Notes under the pieces: generated by a model | The model's database searches: none | What the model was told of the DNA's origin: nothing | Seen by the model: the letters and a program-made list of their open reading frames with translations, nothing else | Translations under genes and position numbers: made by a program | Assembly (NCBI RefSeq): GCF_029223585.1 | Contig: NZ_CP119423.1 | Location: 1,426,001-1,490,000, forward strand | From: Photobacterium sp. DA100 | GTDB lineage: Bacteria; Pseudomonadota; Gammaproteobacteria; Enterobacterales; Vibrionaceae | DNA: 64,000 nucleotides | Reading direction: 5' to 3' | In this document: positions 18,015 through 26,059 of the stretch, piece by piece | Position numbering within the stretch: position 1 is the stretch's first letter | Layout of the letters: each line of letters begins with the position of its first letter

Positions 18015-19196
18015 ATGAAAGGGATGATCCTCGCCGCAGGGAAGGGAACACGTGTTAGGCCGATTACACAGATAATCCCGAAACCGATGATCCCAATTTT
18101 GGGTAAGCCAGTTATGGAGTCAATGATTCAGCTGTTTGCATCGCACGGTATTGACAAGATTGTAGTTAATACTAGTCACTTGGCTGAGGTTATCGAGAAT
18201 TATTTTGGCGATGGCCATCATTTCAACGTACAGCTTTCATTTTCCTATGAAGGGGAAATTGTCGACGGCCACTTTGTCAGCAAGGCATTGGGCTCGGCGG
18301 GAGGGATGAGAAAGATCCAGGACTTCTCTGGCTTTTTTGACGAGACCTTTGTCGTTGTCTGTGGTGATGCTTGGATAGATTTGGACCTGACCGAAGCGGT
18401 ACGCCGCCATAAACAACATGGTGGTATTGCCACCATTGTCACTCGGGATGTGGCATTGGAAGAAGTCTCGAAATATGGTGTGGTTGTTACCGATAATTAC
18501 GGCAAGGTAACCAGCTTCCAAGAAAAACCGTCAGTGGAAGCGGCACTATCTACTCAGATCAATACCGGTATTTATATTTTTGAGCCAGCGATTTTTGATT
18601 ATATCCCGGCCGCGCAGGAATATGATATTGGCAGTGAGCTATTCCCTAATCTTGTGGAAAGTAAGGTCGACTTTTATGCGACTAGTATGGATTTCCAGTG
18701 GCTGGATGTTGGTAATATTAGTGATATCTGGACGGTAACCAGCGACATCATGAAAGGGAAAGTGCCGGGATATCCTATTCCTGGTACTCAGGTTAAGCCC
18801 GGGATCTGGGTTGGCATCAATACAGTGTTTGATATAAATAGCTGCACTATCACCCCTCCGGTTATTGTCAGTAGTGGTTGTGAAATACAGCCTGGGGCAA
18901 CTATTGAAGGCCCGGCAGTGATCGGTGCTAATAGTAAAGTAGAATCAGGAGCGGTGATAAAACAAAGTTTGGTGAGCGAGTATATCCATATTGCTTCGGC
19001 TGCTTTTGTGGAAGAAAAAACCGTATTTGGTGATTACTTTATCAGTCATGATGGTTATACCCAGTCACTAAAGGAACTCAAAGCGGTGAATATCCTCAAT
19101 GACAGGCGCCAAGTACAGTCAATGATGGGGACGTTAGGCAATATTTCGACTTATATTCCTTCAGAATTTGATGGTGAGGAAGAAATTCTTAACTAA
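18015..19196 (+). CDS. Sugar-phosphate nucleotidyltransferase with left-handed beta-helix
   Basis: A 393-residue enzyme of the NDP-sugar pyrophosphorylase family. The N-terminal domain has MKGMILAAGKGTRVRPITQI with the nucleotide-binding G-x-G-T-R and the K of PKPMIPILGKP. VVVCGDAWIDLDL carries the metal-binding aspartate, and FQEKP and INTGIYIFEP bind the sugar. The last 130 residues contain hexapeptide repeats (VIVSSGCEIQPGATIEGPAV-type). It resembles mannose-1-phosphate guanylyltransferases and glucose-1-phosphate thymidylyl/uridylyltransferases; substrate is not certain. It is placed between the STAS and anti-sigma-kinase-like genes and probably supplies activated sugar to the synthase. 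Confidence 0.85.
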   Translation: MKGMILAAGKGTRVRPITQIIPKPMIPILGKPVMESMIQLFASHGIDKIVVNTSHLAEVIENYFGDGHHFNVQLSFSYEGEIVDGHFVSKALGSAGGMRKIQDFSGFFDETFVVVCGDAWIDLDLTEAVRRHKQHGGIATIVTRDVALEEVSKYGVVVTDNYGKVTSFQEKPSVEAALSTQINTGIYIFEPAIFDYIPAAQEYDIGSELFPNLVESKVDFYATSMDFQWLDVGNISDIWTVTSDIMKGKVPGYPIPGTQVKPGIWVGINTVFDINSCTITPPVIVSSGCEIQPGATIEGPAVIGANSKVESGAVIKQSLVSEYIHIASAAFVEEKTVFGDYFISHDGYTQSLKELKAVNILNDRRQVQSMMGTLGNISTYIPSEFDGEEEILN

Positions 19197-19213
19197 TTAG
19201 GTAAGGGCTACCA

Positions 19214-19663
19214 ATGGATATAGTTACTGAGCGGTTTAGTAAGCAGTACAGTAGTTCCCCAGATGTATCGCGTGAAATTGCTGCAGATATGCAAGAATAC
19301 TTGCAGCATAACCAAATTTCACAGGAGATCATTGATCAAGTTGAGCTGTGCCTGGTGGAAGTGGTGAATAATGCCTATGAACATGCTTATCAGTATTCCA
19401 ACCAGTTACCGATCGAAAGCTCTTGCTTTTTTAACTCCAACAATGAATTGGTCTTTGAAGTGTCAGATTATGGCAAGTCAATGAGCAAGGAGGAATTTAA
19501 TCGTGCAATAAACGGTGAATTTATAGAGCCAGATCCTGATGACCCTGAAACATGGGCAACATCGGGGAGGGGATTTATTATCGTTATGCAGCTTACTGAT
19601 AATCTTGAATATATTAAAAATGGTAACAAGAACACGTTTAAACTGTTAAAACGCGCGGAATAA
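19214..19663 (+). CDS. RsbW-like serine kinase (HATPase, anti-sigma type)
   Basis: A 149-residue protein with a single GHKL ATPase domain. Motifs: N box ELCLVEVVNNAYEHAY, G1 box VFEVSDYGKSM, G2 box TSGRGFIIVMQLTDN. This is the size and layout of RsbW/SpoIIAB-type kinases that phosphorylate STAS antagonists. With the phosphatase and STAS protein it completes a partner-switching trio. AAGGG precedes the ATG. It is the last gene before a 164-base gap and the synthase gene, so the regulatory genes and synthase may have separate promoters. Confidence 0.9.
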   Translation: MDIVTERFSKQYSSSPDVSREIAADMQEYLQHNQISQEIIDQVELCLVEVVNNAYEHAYQYSNQLPIESSCFFNSNNELVFEVSDYGKSMSKEEFNRAINGEFIEPDPDDPETWATSGRGFIIVMQLTDNLEYIKNGNKNTFKLLKRAE

Positions 19664-19827
19664 GCGTTAAATAAAGGAAATATGAGAATAATACGGTATT
19701 ACCGTCATTAACATTATTTTCTAGCGCCTCTTTGCTTTGATAAAATGACTGGTGTGTTAATAGCTAATCATTAAATGGAAACTGGCACCACGCCTAGGTT
19801 GATCACGATTCATCGGAGTGAAAACTC

Positions 19828-21693
19828 ATGGATTTTTATTTCAAGGAGTTCGAACATCGAAAGCCACCGGAGCCGGTGCCTTATAGTATGTCGAGAGAAT
19901 TACTCTATCAGTATCTTGCTACCTGTAATCTCACACTGGGTGTGTGGTATTTGTGGTGGCGTTGGACCTATGCCTTGAACTACGAGGCTATGTGGTTCTC
20001 TTTTCCACTGGTATTTGCCGAGTCCTGTGCCTTCATCGGGTCTGTGCTATTCACATTTAATTTATGGAAGACCCAGGATGAACCGAATAAACCGCCCCCG
20101 CATACCATAAATGAGTGTGTGGACAAAGACAGCCCCGAGGCTACTGAAACTAGGCCGATCAGTATTGATGTGTTCTTTCCGAGTTATGATGAAGAGCCCG
20201 AGTTGGTCAGGCTGAGTATCGAAGATGCGAAGAAGATACGCTATCCCCATGATATCGATATAAAGATATTTATTCTCGACGATGGCAAGCGACCCACAAT
20301 GCAGGCGCTGGCTGAAGAGATGGGCGTTGAGTACATAACCCGGGAAAGTAATATTGGTTTTAAGGCGGGAAACCTGCGCAATGCCCTCGAGCAGACATAC
20401 GGTGACTTTATTGTGATTTGTGATGCCGATACCCGTCCGTTCCCAACCATTCTGGAGCATACCATGGGTTATTTCCGTGACCCGGACGTGGCTTGGGTTC
20501 AGACACCGCAATGGTTCTTTGACTTGCCAGAGGGAGAGCGCCTGCCACATTGGCTGCAGCGTAAGCTGGGTAAATGGGCAGCGCCGTTAGGCCGCGGGTT
20601 TGAGAAGTTCTATGGACCGGTGAAAATTGGCGAAGACCCATTTGTTAACGATCCCCAAATGTTCTATGACGTTATTCAGCGCCGCCGTAATTGGGTGAAT
20701 GCTTCTTTCTGTTGCGGTGCGGGATCGATCCATCGCCGCGAGGCGGTCATGGAAGCGGCACTTCGTAGTTACAGTGAACAAATTAGCAAAGAGCATAAGG
20801 AGATCGAGAAGCAGATCCGTAAGATCACCAAAGAGAAAACGCTTGACCAGGATGTGTCTGATAACCTGCGCCAAGAAATCATTTTCGATACCGAGTTCAC
20901 CCCCTATAAATTCCATGTATCGGAAGATATCTACACCTCTATCGTGTTGCATTCGGATACCGAAAGGAACTGGCGTTCGGTGATGCACCCCGAAGTGGAA
21001 AGTAAGATGCTGTCACCGCAGGATCTCCAGACATGGACAGTGCAGCGATTCAAATATTCCGGTGGCTCGATTGATATCTTTATGAATGACAATCCATTGT
21101 TTAGGAAGGGGATGAGCCTCAAGCAGAAAATGATGTATGGTGCCAGCTTCTGGTCAAACTTGTCGGCCGTTTGGAATATCATTTTCCTTGCCTGTCCTAT
21201 TATATATTTCCTGACCAGTATCGCGCCGGTGAGTGCTTATGACGTGACTTTCTATTTGCACTTTATACCATTTGTGCTCACGGCTGAATTGGCCATGATG
21301 GTTGGTACCTGGGGAGTAGCAGGGTATAAAGGTAAAACCAATTTCCTTTCTTTCTTCCCTGTTAATATGCGGGCGCTTTGGACGGTTCTCCGTGGCCGTA
21401 AAATTAGTTTCCCGGCAACCCCAAAAGAGAGACAGCATGGCACCTTTGGACACTTGGTCATACCGCAGAAGCTGGTCTTTGGTCTGAGCTTATTCAGTAT
21501 GTGCTTCGCATGGCTCTGTTATTTTACCGGCATGTTTGGCAGCTATTCTATTGGCGGTTTGATATTCAACAGTTTTTGGACAATCAACAACATGATGGCG
21601 ATGTGGGGGATGATTGCTGCGGCATATTGGACGCCGCCACCGGCAGGCAAGACGCAGGAACAGGGAGCGGAGGAATTGGAATATGGAATTTAA
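19828..21693 (+). CDS. Cellulose-synthase-like processive glycosyltransferase (GT2)
   Basis: A 621-residue inner-membrane synthase. Two membrane segments (about 30-80) precede a GT-A domain, with further membrane segments near 440-600. Catalytic motifs: D151-D152 in FILDDGK, D-A-D at 199-201, FCCGAGSIHRREA at 294-306, and S-E-D at 365-367. The expected Q-x-x-R-W appears as Q-R-F-K-Y (406-410). About 55 residues rich in E and K (313-362, probable coiled coil) are inserted between the FCCGAG and SED motifs. There is no C-terminal PilZ domain. CGGAG precedes the ATG. It likely polymerises a beta-glucan or related sugar from a nucleotide donor and extrudes it; the exact sugar is unknown. Confidence 0.88.
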   Translation: MDFYFKEFEHRKPPEPVPYSMSRELLYQYLATCNLTLGVWYLWWRWTYALNYEAMWFSFPLVFAESCAFIGSVLFTFNLWKTQDEPNKPPPHTINECVDKDSPEATETRPISIDVFFPSYDEEPELVRLSIEDAKKIRYPHDIDIKIFILDDGKRPTMQALAEEMGVEYITRESNIGFKAGNLRNALEQTYGDFIVICDADTRPFPTILEHTMGYFRDPDVAWVQTPQWFFDLPEGERLPHWLQRKLGKWAAPLGRGFEKFYGPVKIGEDPFVNDPQMFYDVIQRRRNWVNASFCCGAGSIHRREAVMEAALRSYSEQISKEHKEIEKQIRKITKEKTLDQDVSDNLRQEIIFDTEFTPYKFHVSEDIYTSIVLHSDTERNWRSVMHPEVESKMLSPQDLQTWTVQRFKYSGGSIDIFMNDNPLFRKGMSLKQKMMYGASFWSNLSAVWNIIFLACPIIYFLTSIAPVSAYDVTFYLHFIPFVLTAELAMMVGTWGVAGYKGKTNFLSFFPVNMRALWTVLRGRKISFPATPKERQHGTFGHLVIPQKLVFGLSLFSMCFAWLCYFTGMFGSYSIGGLIFNSFWTINNMMAMWGMIAAAYWTPPPAGKTQEQGAEELEYGI

Positions 21694-23005
21694 GCAGGCA
21701 GCCGTTAACGCACGGCATCATATTGTCTTTTTGCTGGGGCTTTTTACTGCACTCGTCATTGCGTTCAATATTGAAACCCGTGACTACGGCCGTATTTTAG
21801 GCAACATGACCTTCGAGGCAACGGAAGAGATCCCGGCTCGCCAGAGCCGCGTGCTAACCGAAGAAGAGTTTGAATGGGCCAATACGGCTTGGGCTTATTT
21901 CGAAAATAACTACCAGGAAAATACCGGGTTGGTGAACTCGGTGGACGGCTATCCGTCAACCACCATGTGGGACACGGCCTCCTATCTTATGGGGCTATTG
22001 GCAGCAGAAAAGTTAAACATTATCAGCCAGAGTACTTTCGAACTGCGGATGGAAAAAGCGCTGCAGACGCTAGCTCGCCTCCCCTTGATTGATGGCAAGT
22101 TGCCGAACAAAGCCTACAACACCCAATCCATTGAAATGGTGGATTACCAGAATAACCCGGTTGAAAATGGAATTGGCTGGTCGGCCATAGATATTGGTCG
22201 CATCTTGGTCCCCCTGAATATTCTGGTGTGGCAGTACCCGCGTTTTAATGCCCAAGTGAACGCAGTATTAAACCACTGGGATGTGGGGGCGATGATCAAG
22301 GATGGCTATCTGTATGGTTCGCGCCCGCTGCAAAATGGTGGGGCTGAAATGGAACTGGTACAGGAAGGACGTATCGGGTACGAAGAATATGCGTCGAAAG
22401 CGATGTCCTTAATGGGGCGGGATGTGTTCAACGCAATGAAATATATCGACTATCTGGAAATGCAGAATATCGATGGCGTAGATATTCCAACTGACTTGCG
22501 AGACCCGGCGAAATTCCACGCCCATAACTATGTGGTCAGCGAGTCTTACATCCTTGATGGCTTGGAGTTTGGTGCGGACAGTGTGTCAAAGATTTTTGCC
22601 CACCGTGTTTACAAAGCGCAGGAAAACCGCTTCGAGCGGACTGGAGTTCTGACCGCGGTCAGTGAGGACAACGTCGACGAAGCGCCTTACTTTGTCTACA
22701 ACACTGTATTTTCCGACGGCAAAGCATGGAATGCGATCACTGACCAAGGTGAGGACGCGTCACACCTCAAGACGCTGTCGACCAAAGCGGCGTTTGGTTG
22801 GTATGCCCTGTATGACACGCCTTATACCAAGCTGTTGATTGAAGATGCGAGAGATTTATTCTCAAAAGAGAAGGGCTGGTATTCAGGCCGCTATGAGGAT
22901 GATGGCCGGGTGAATAAAGCAATAACCGCGAATACCAATGGGATTGTTCTGGAATCACTTGCTTATATCGAAAATGGAGCCTTGCTGAGTGTGGGCGTAA
23001 GGTAA
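21683..23005 (+). CDS. DUF3131 membrane-anchored protein (copy B)
   Basis: A 440-residue protein. ATG 21683 with GGAGGAATT upstream overlaps the synthase end by 11 bases, implying coupled translation. One membrane segment (HHIVFLLGLFTALVIAFNI, about 14-32) anchors it in the inner membrane, with the rest periplasmic. DUF3131 landmarks: WAYFENNYQENTGLVNSVDG, STTMWDTAS, LPNKAYNT, GWSAIDIGRILVP, VQEGRIGYEEYAS, YVVSESYILDGLEFG, SDGKAWNAI and NTNGIVLESL. Tight coupling with the synthase suggests it receives the nascent chain, filling the place BcsB has in cellulose systems. That is inference. Confidence 0.85.
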   Translation: MEFKQAAVNARHHIVFLLGLFTALVIAFNIETRDYGRILGNMTFEATEEIPARQSRVLTEEEFEWANTAWAYFENNYQENTGLVNSVDGYPSTTMWDTASYLMGLLAAEKLNIISQSTFELRMEKALQTLARLPLIDGKLPNKAYNTQSIEMVDYQNNPVENGIGWSAIDIGRILVPLNILVWQYPRFNAQVNAVLNHWDVGAMIKDGYLYGSRPLQNGGAEMELVQEGRIGYEEYASKAMSLMGRDVFNAMKYIDYLEMQNIDGVDIPTDLRDPAKFHAHNYVVSESYILDGLEFGADSVSKIFAHRVYKAQENRFERTGVLTAVSEDNVDEAPYFVYNTVFSDGKAWNAITDQGEDASHLKTLSTKAAFGWYALYDTPYTKLLIEDARDLFSKEKGWYSGRYEDDGRVNKAITANTNGIVLESLAYIENGALLSVGVR

Positions 23006-23031
23006 ACCGCAACTGTGATAGGGAGTATCAA

Positions 23032-24444
23032 ATGCGTTATATCATTGCCTGCCTTATAGGGATTTTGACGACGGGCTGCGGCAACAAATACAGCAGCTTT
23101 TCCGATGATGTGGTGGACAGGAAAAGTCACTGGACTACCCCAAAACCACGTCAGGGCCAGTTGACAGAACAAGAAATGGATATGGCCCGTATTGCCTGGA
23201 AATATTTTGAGAATAACTATCAGGAGTCCACGGGGCTGGTCAATGCGGTGAATAACTATCCTTCTGTGACCTGGTGGGATGCCGCGTCTTATATGGCGGG
23301 TATGGTTAGTGCCTATGAATTAGGGATCATCGAAAAAGAGGAGTTTAATCGCCGCCTTATTCGTATTTTAACCACCTTGAACACGCTTGATTTGTTCATG
23401 AATGAGTTGCCGAACAAAGCCTATAACACCCAAACGGCGGCCAAAGTGGATTATGGCAACCAACCCGGAGAGATTGGTTATTCGGCGCTTGATCTTGGCC
23501 GCTTGTTGATTTGGCTGCATATTATCAAGCACCGCTATCCTGAATATGCGAGCAGTATCGACTCGGCGGTATTGCGTTGGAATTTCTGTAACGTGGTCGA
23601 TGAAAATGGCACTATGTTCGGTGCGTTGCTGGAGAAAGGCAAACCTGTTCAGTACTTACAGGAAGGTCGCTTGGGTTATGAAGAGTATGCCGCAAAAGGG
23701 TTTGAACTATGGGGCTTTGATACCACCCAGGCGGCAATGGCGGAGCCGTACAGCACCATTAACCTCTATGGCTACGATGTACCATACGACACCCGTGATC
23801 CTCGTAAACTGAAAGCACACAGCTACGTGGTAACCGAAAGTTATGTTCTTGATGGTATCGAATTGGGGTGGGACTTGGCGGATGACCGCTCAGCTCATGA
23901 CTATAAATATTCCAATGACTGGATTGCGGAATTTGCCCTGCAGATTTACCGTGTCCAGGAAGAACGCTATAAGCAAACTGGTATTATTACAGCCCGTACC
24001 GAGCACCAGTTAGCAGGGCCTCCTTACTTCGTGTACGACACTATTTATACCGATGGTTTTGCTTGGAATACCATTTCAGAAGCAGGCGAATACCTCCCGC
24101 AGTACGCTGCGGTAGCCATCAAGGGGGCAATGGGGATGTGGGTGTTGTGGGATACCGACTATACCGACTTGTTGTTTGATCACGTTGCGCATTTGTACGA
24201 CCGTGAAAAAGGGTTTTATGAGGGGATATTTGAAAACGGTACCGGCTTGATCAATACCTTTACCTCAAACAATAACGGTATCACCTTAGAAATCTTGCTA
24301 TATAAACAACAGGGTAAGCTGCTTACCTATAAAGACAATGTTGCCCCCAGCTTGTGGGAAAAGGCGCTGGATTCCCCGTTTGGCTATGAAGGGCAGTGCC
24401 TGCCTCGTCGAGGGGCATCCAATAGCAAGCTCAAACAGCCGTAG
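23032..24444 (+). CDS. DUF3131 lipoprotein (copy C)
   Basis: A 470-residue protein with a lipoprotein-type signal (MRYIIACLIGILTTG before C17, then GNKY). The residue after cysteine is glycine, so sorting to the outer membrane is expected. The domain repeats the family pattern: WKYFENNYQESTGLVNAVNN, SVTWWDAAS, LPNKAYNT, IGYSALDLGRLLIW, LQEGRLGYEEYAA, YVVTESYVLDGIELG, TDGFAWNTI and NNNGITLEIL. GGGAG lies before the ATG. It is 26 bases after copy B and 11 before copy D. The lipobox T-T-G-C is slightly off consensus. Confidence 0.83.
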   Translation: MRYIIACLIGILTTGCGNKYSSFSDDVVDRKSHWTTPKPRQGQLTEQEMDMARIAWKYFENNYQESTGLVNAVNNYPSVTWWDAASYMAGMVSAYELGIIEKEEFNRRLIRILTTLNTLDLFMNELPNKAYNTQTAAKVDYGNQPGEIGYSALDLGRLLIWLHIIKHRYPEYASSIDSAVLRWNFCNVVDENGTMFGALLEKGKPVQYLQEGRLGYEEYAAKGFELWGFDTTQAAMAEPYSTINLYGYDVPYDTRDPRKLKAHSYVVTESYVLDGIELGWDLADDRSAHDYKYSNDWIAEFALQIYRVQEERYKQTGIITARTEHQLAGPPYFVYDTIYTDGFAWNTISEAGEYLPQYAAVAIKGAMGMWVLWDTDYTDLLFDHVAHLYDREKGFYEGIFENGTGLINTFTSNNNGITLEILLYKQQGKLLTYKDNVAPSLWEKALDSPFGYEGQCLPRRGASNSKLKQP

Positions 24445-24455
24445 AAAGGAATAGG

Positions 24456-25835
24456 ATGTTGAGAAGTGCGGTGATTGCAGTTGGCATATTCTGCCTGACG
24501 TCTTGTGGTGTGGTCTATCAAGGTGTTCAAAGCGGGATGAATACGGTTAACGAGTCGCAGATGCTGCGTCAGGGACGGTATGGCTCGTTAACCGAGCAGG
24601 AGCTGGAATGGGCGAAAATTGCCTGGACTTACGTAGAGAACAATACCAATCACGCGACCGGATTGGTGAATGCCGTGGACAATTACCCCACGACCAACCT
24701 CTCTAATCTGGCTGATTACCTGATTGCCATGATGGCGGCCCGTGAATTTGAATTTATCACCAGCAAAGCGCATGACGAGCGTTTGACGCTGGTGCTCGCA
24801 TTTCTCAATCAAATGCCACTGGGCTTAACCGGGGTACCCAACAAGGTCTATAGCACCAGCACCGGTATGATGGTTGATTACGCCAACCAGCCTGGTGAAT
24901 TGGGCTGGTCATCGATTGATGTAGGTCGGCTGTTGATCGCCCTGGCGATGGTCAAACAGCGTAACCCTGAATTTTCCGAGTATGTCGACAAAGCCGTTTT
25001 ACGCTGGAACTTCTGCGAGTTAGTTACCCCAGAAGGGGAGCTTTACGGCGCGACAATCAGTAATGAGTATGTCCATCGCTACAAAGAAGGGCGGCTAGGA
25101 GTTGAAGAGTATACAGCCTACGGTTACCTTGATTGGCAAATCGTGCCGGAAAAAGCCATGATGCTAGAGCCATATGAGGTGGTCACAATAAACGGTATTG
25201 ATTTGTTGTTTGATGGCCGTGATCCCCGTGATTACGATGTGCTTCGTCCCGTCTACAGTACGCCCTATTTGCTGCTAGGCCTGGAGTTTAACTGGGATGA
25301 GATTGACGATATTCGTTCGTCTGATGCCAAGCACACTAATGACGTACTGGCTGCGATGGCTGATTCTGTATACCGTATTCAGGAGTCCCGCTGGGATGTC
25401 GAACGTATTTATACTGCACGCGGGGATCATGTCGTGGCAGGTGAACCATATTTTGTCTACGACAGTATCTATGCGCTTGGTACACCTTGGATCACGGTGG
25501 CTGAAGATGGGAGTTCCCATGATGATAAGGCGCTGGTGTCCACCCGGGTAGCCTTCCAAATGTGGGCATTGTGGAAAACAGATTACACCGAACGGTTATT
25601 GACACTAGTACGTGAACTTTACGATCCAGGGCGTGGTTGGTACGAGGGGCGCTACGAGCTGACCAGCGGTTACGAAAAAAGTATTTCATTGCAAACCAAT
25701 GCGGGGGTACTGGAAGCTTTGTTATACAAGGCTAATGGTAAGCTCTACCAGCCGTCAACAGAGCGTGAATACCGTGATGTCCAATTCAACTCACGTTTTT
25801 ACCATCCTCAAAAATGCTTGGTTAAGACTTTCTGA
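24456..25835 (+). CDS. DUF3131 lipoprotein, diverged (copy D)
   Basis: A 459-residue protein with a good lipobox L-T-S-C (signal MLRSAVIAVGIFCLTS). Glycine at +2 again points to the outer membrane. The framework is conserved (WTYVENNTNHATGLVNAVDN, VPNKVYST, GWSSIDVGRLLIA, YKEGRLGVEEYTAYG, TNAGVLEAL). But the T-x-W-D tetrad present in copies A-C is replaced by N-L-S-N (after NYPTT), and the S/T-D-G-x-A-W of B and C reads A-L-G-T-P-W. This looks like a copy that keeps the fold and may have lost a key acidic residue. AAGGAATAGG precedes the ATG. Confidence 0.82.
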   Translation: MLRSAVIAVGIFCLTSCGVVYQGVQSGMNTVNESQMLRQGRYGSLTEQELEWAKIAWTYVENNTNHATGLVNAVDNYPTTNLSNLADYLIAMMAAREFEFITSKAHDERLTLVLAFLNQMPLGLTGVPNKVYSTSTGMMVDYANQPGELGWSSIDVGRLLIALAMVKQRNPEFSEYVDKAVLRWNFCELVTPEGELYGATISNEYVHRYKEGRLGVEEYTAYGYLDWQIVPEKAMMLEPYEVVTINGIDLLFDGRDPRDYDVLRPVYSTPYLLLGLEFNWDEIDDIRSSDAKHTNDVLAAMADSVYRIQESRWDVERIYTARGDHVVAGEPYFVYDSIYALGTPWITVAEDGSSHDDKALVSTRVAFQMWALWKTDYTERLLTLVRELYDPGRGWYEGRYELTSGYEKSISLQTNAGVLEALLYKANGKLYQPSTEREYRDVQFNSRFYHPQKCLVKTF

Positions 25836-25933
25836 TGCATAGGCTGAGCTAATTAGATGCGGCTGTTTGTGTGTTCACATTCTTGATATCTTTCTTGTAA
25901 AGAAGTTTATAAAAAATAATTACCTTGCGAGAT

Positions 25934-26056
25934 ATGAACATGAAAAATAACACACTGAATGTAATTGGTGGCGCAAAAGGTTTGTCATTCTTATCGCTCT
26001 TACTAAGCTTAATTTACACCCTGTTGTTAGGGGAGGGGAGTAGCGGAGAGGGATAA
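25934..26056 (+). CDS. 40-residue membrane microprotein
   Basis: A short frame, MNMKNNTLNVIGGAKGLSFL and on to SLLLSLIYTLLLGEGSSGEG, with one hydrophobic segment of about 17-20 residues and a glycine/serine tail. The stop is three bases before the next ATG, and that gene's AGAGGGA ribosome site lies in the microprotein's last codons, so the two would be translated together. A second ATG is two codons in. Only a weak purine patch precedes the start. I recognise no family; small single-pass proteins such as BcsF accompany cellulose synthases. Reality needs proteomic or comparative support. Confidence 0.5.
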   Translation: MNMKNNTLNVIGGAKGLSFLSLLLSLIYTLLLGEGSSGEG

Positions 26057-26059
26057 TCA

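Noticed and set aside
16460..19663. Sigma-factor regulon cluster
   Set aside because: No sigma factor gene is found near the partner-switch genes.
19780..19827. Possible sigma-54 promoter (TGGCAC near 19783)
   Set aside because: The second element TTGC is missing at the required spacing.
19828..25835. Standard bcs cellulose operon
   Set aside because: No BcsB, BcsC, BcsZ or PilZ domain is present, and DUF3131 genes are not part of that operon.
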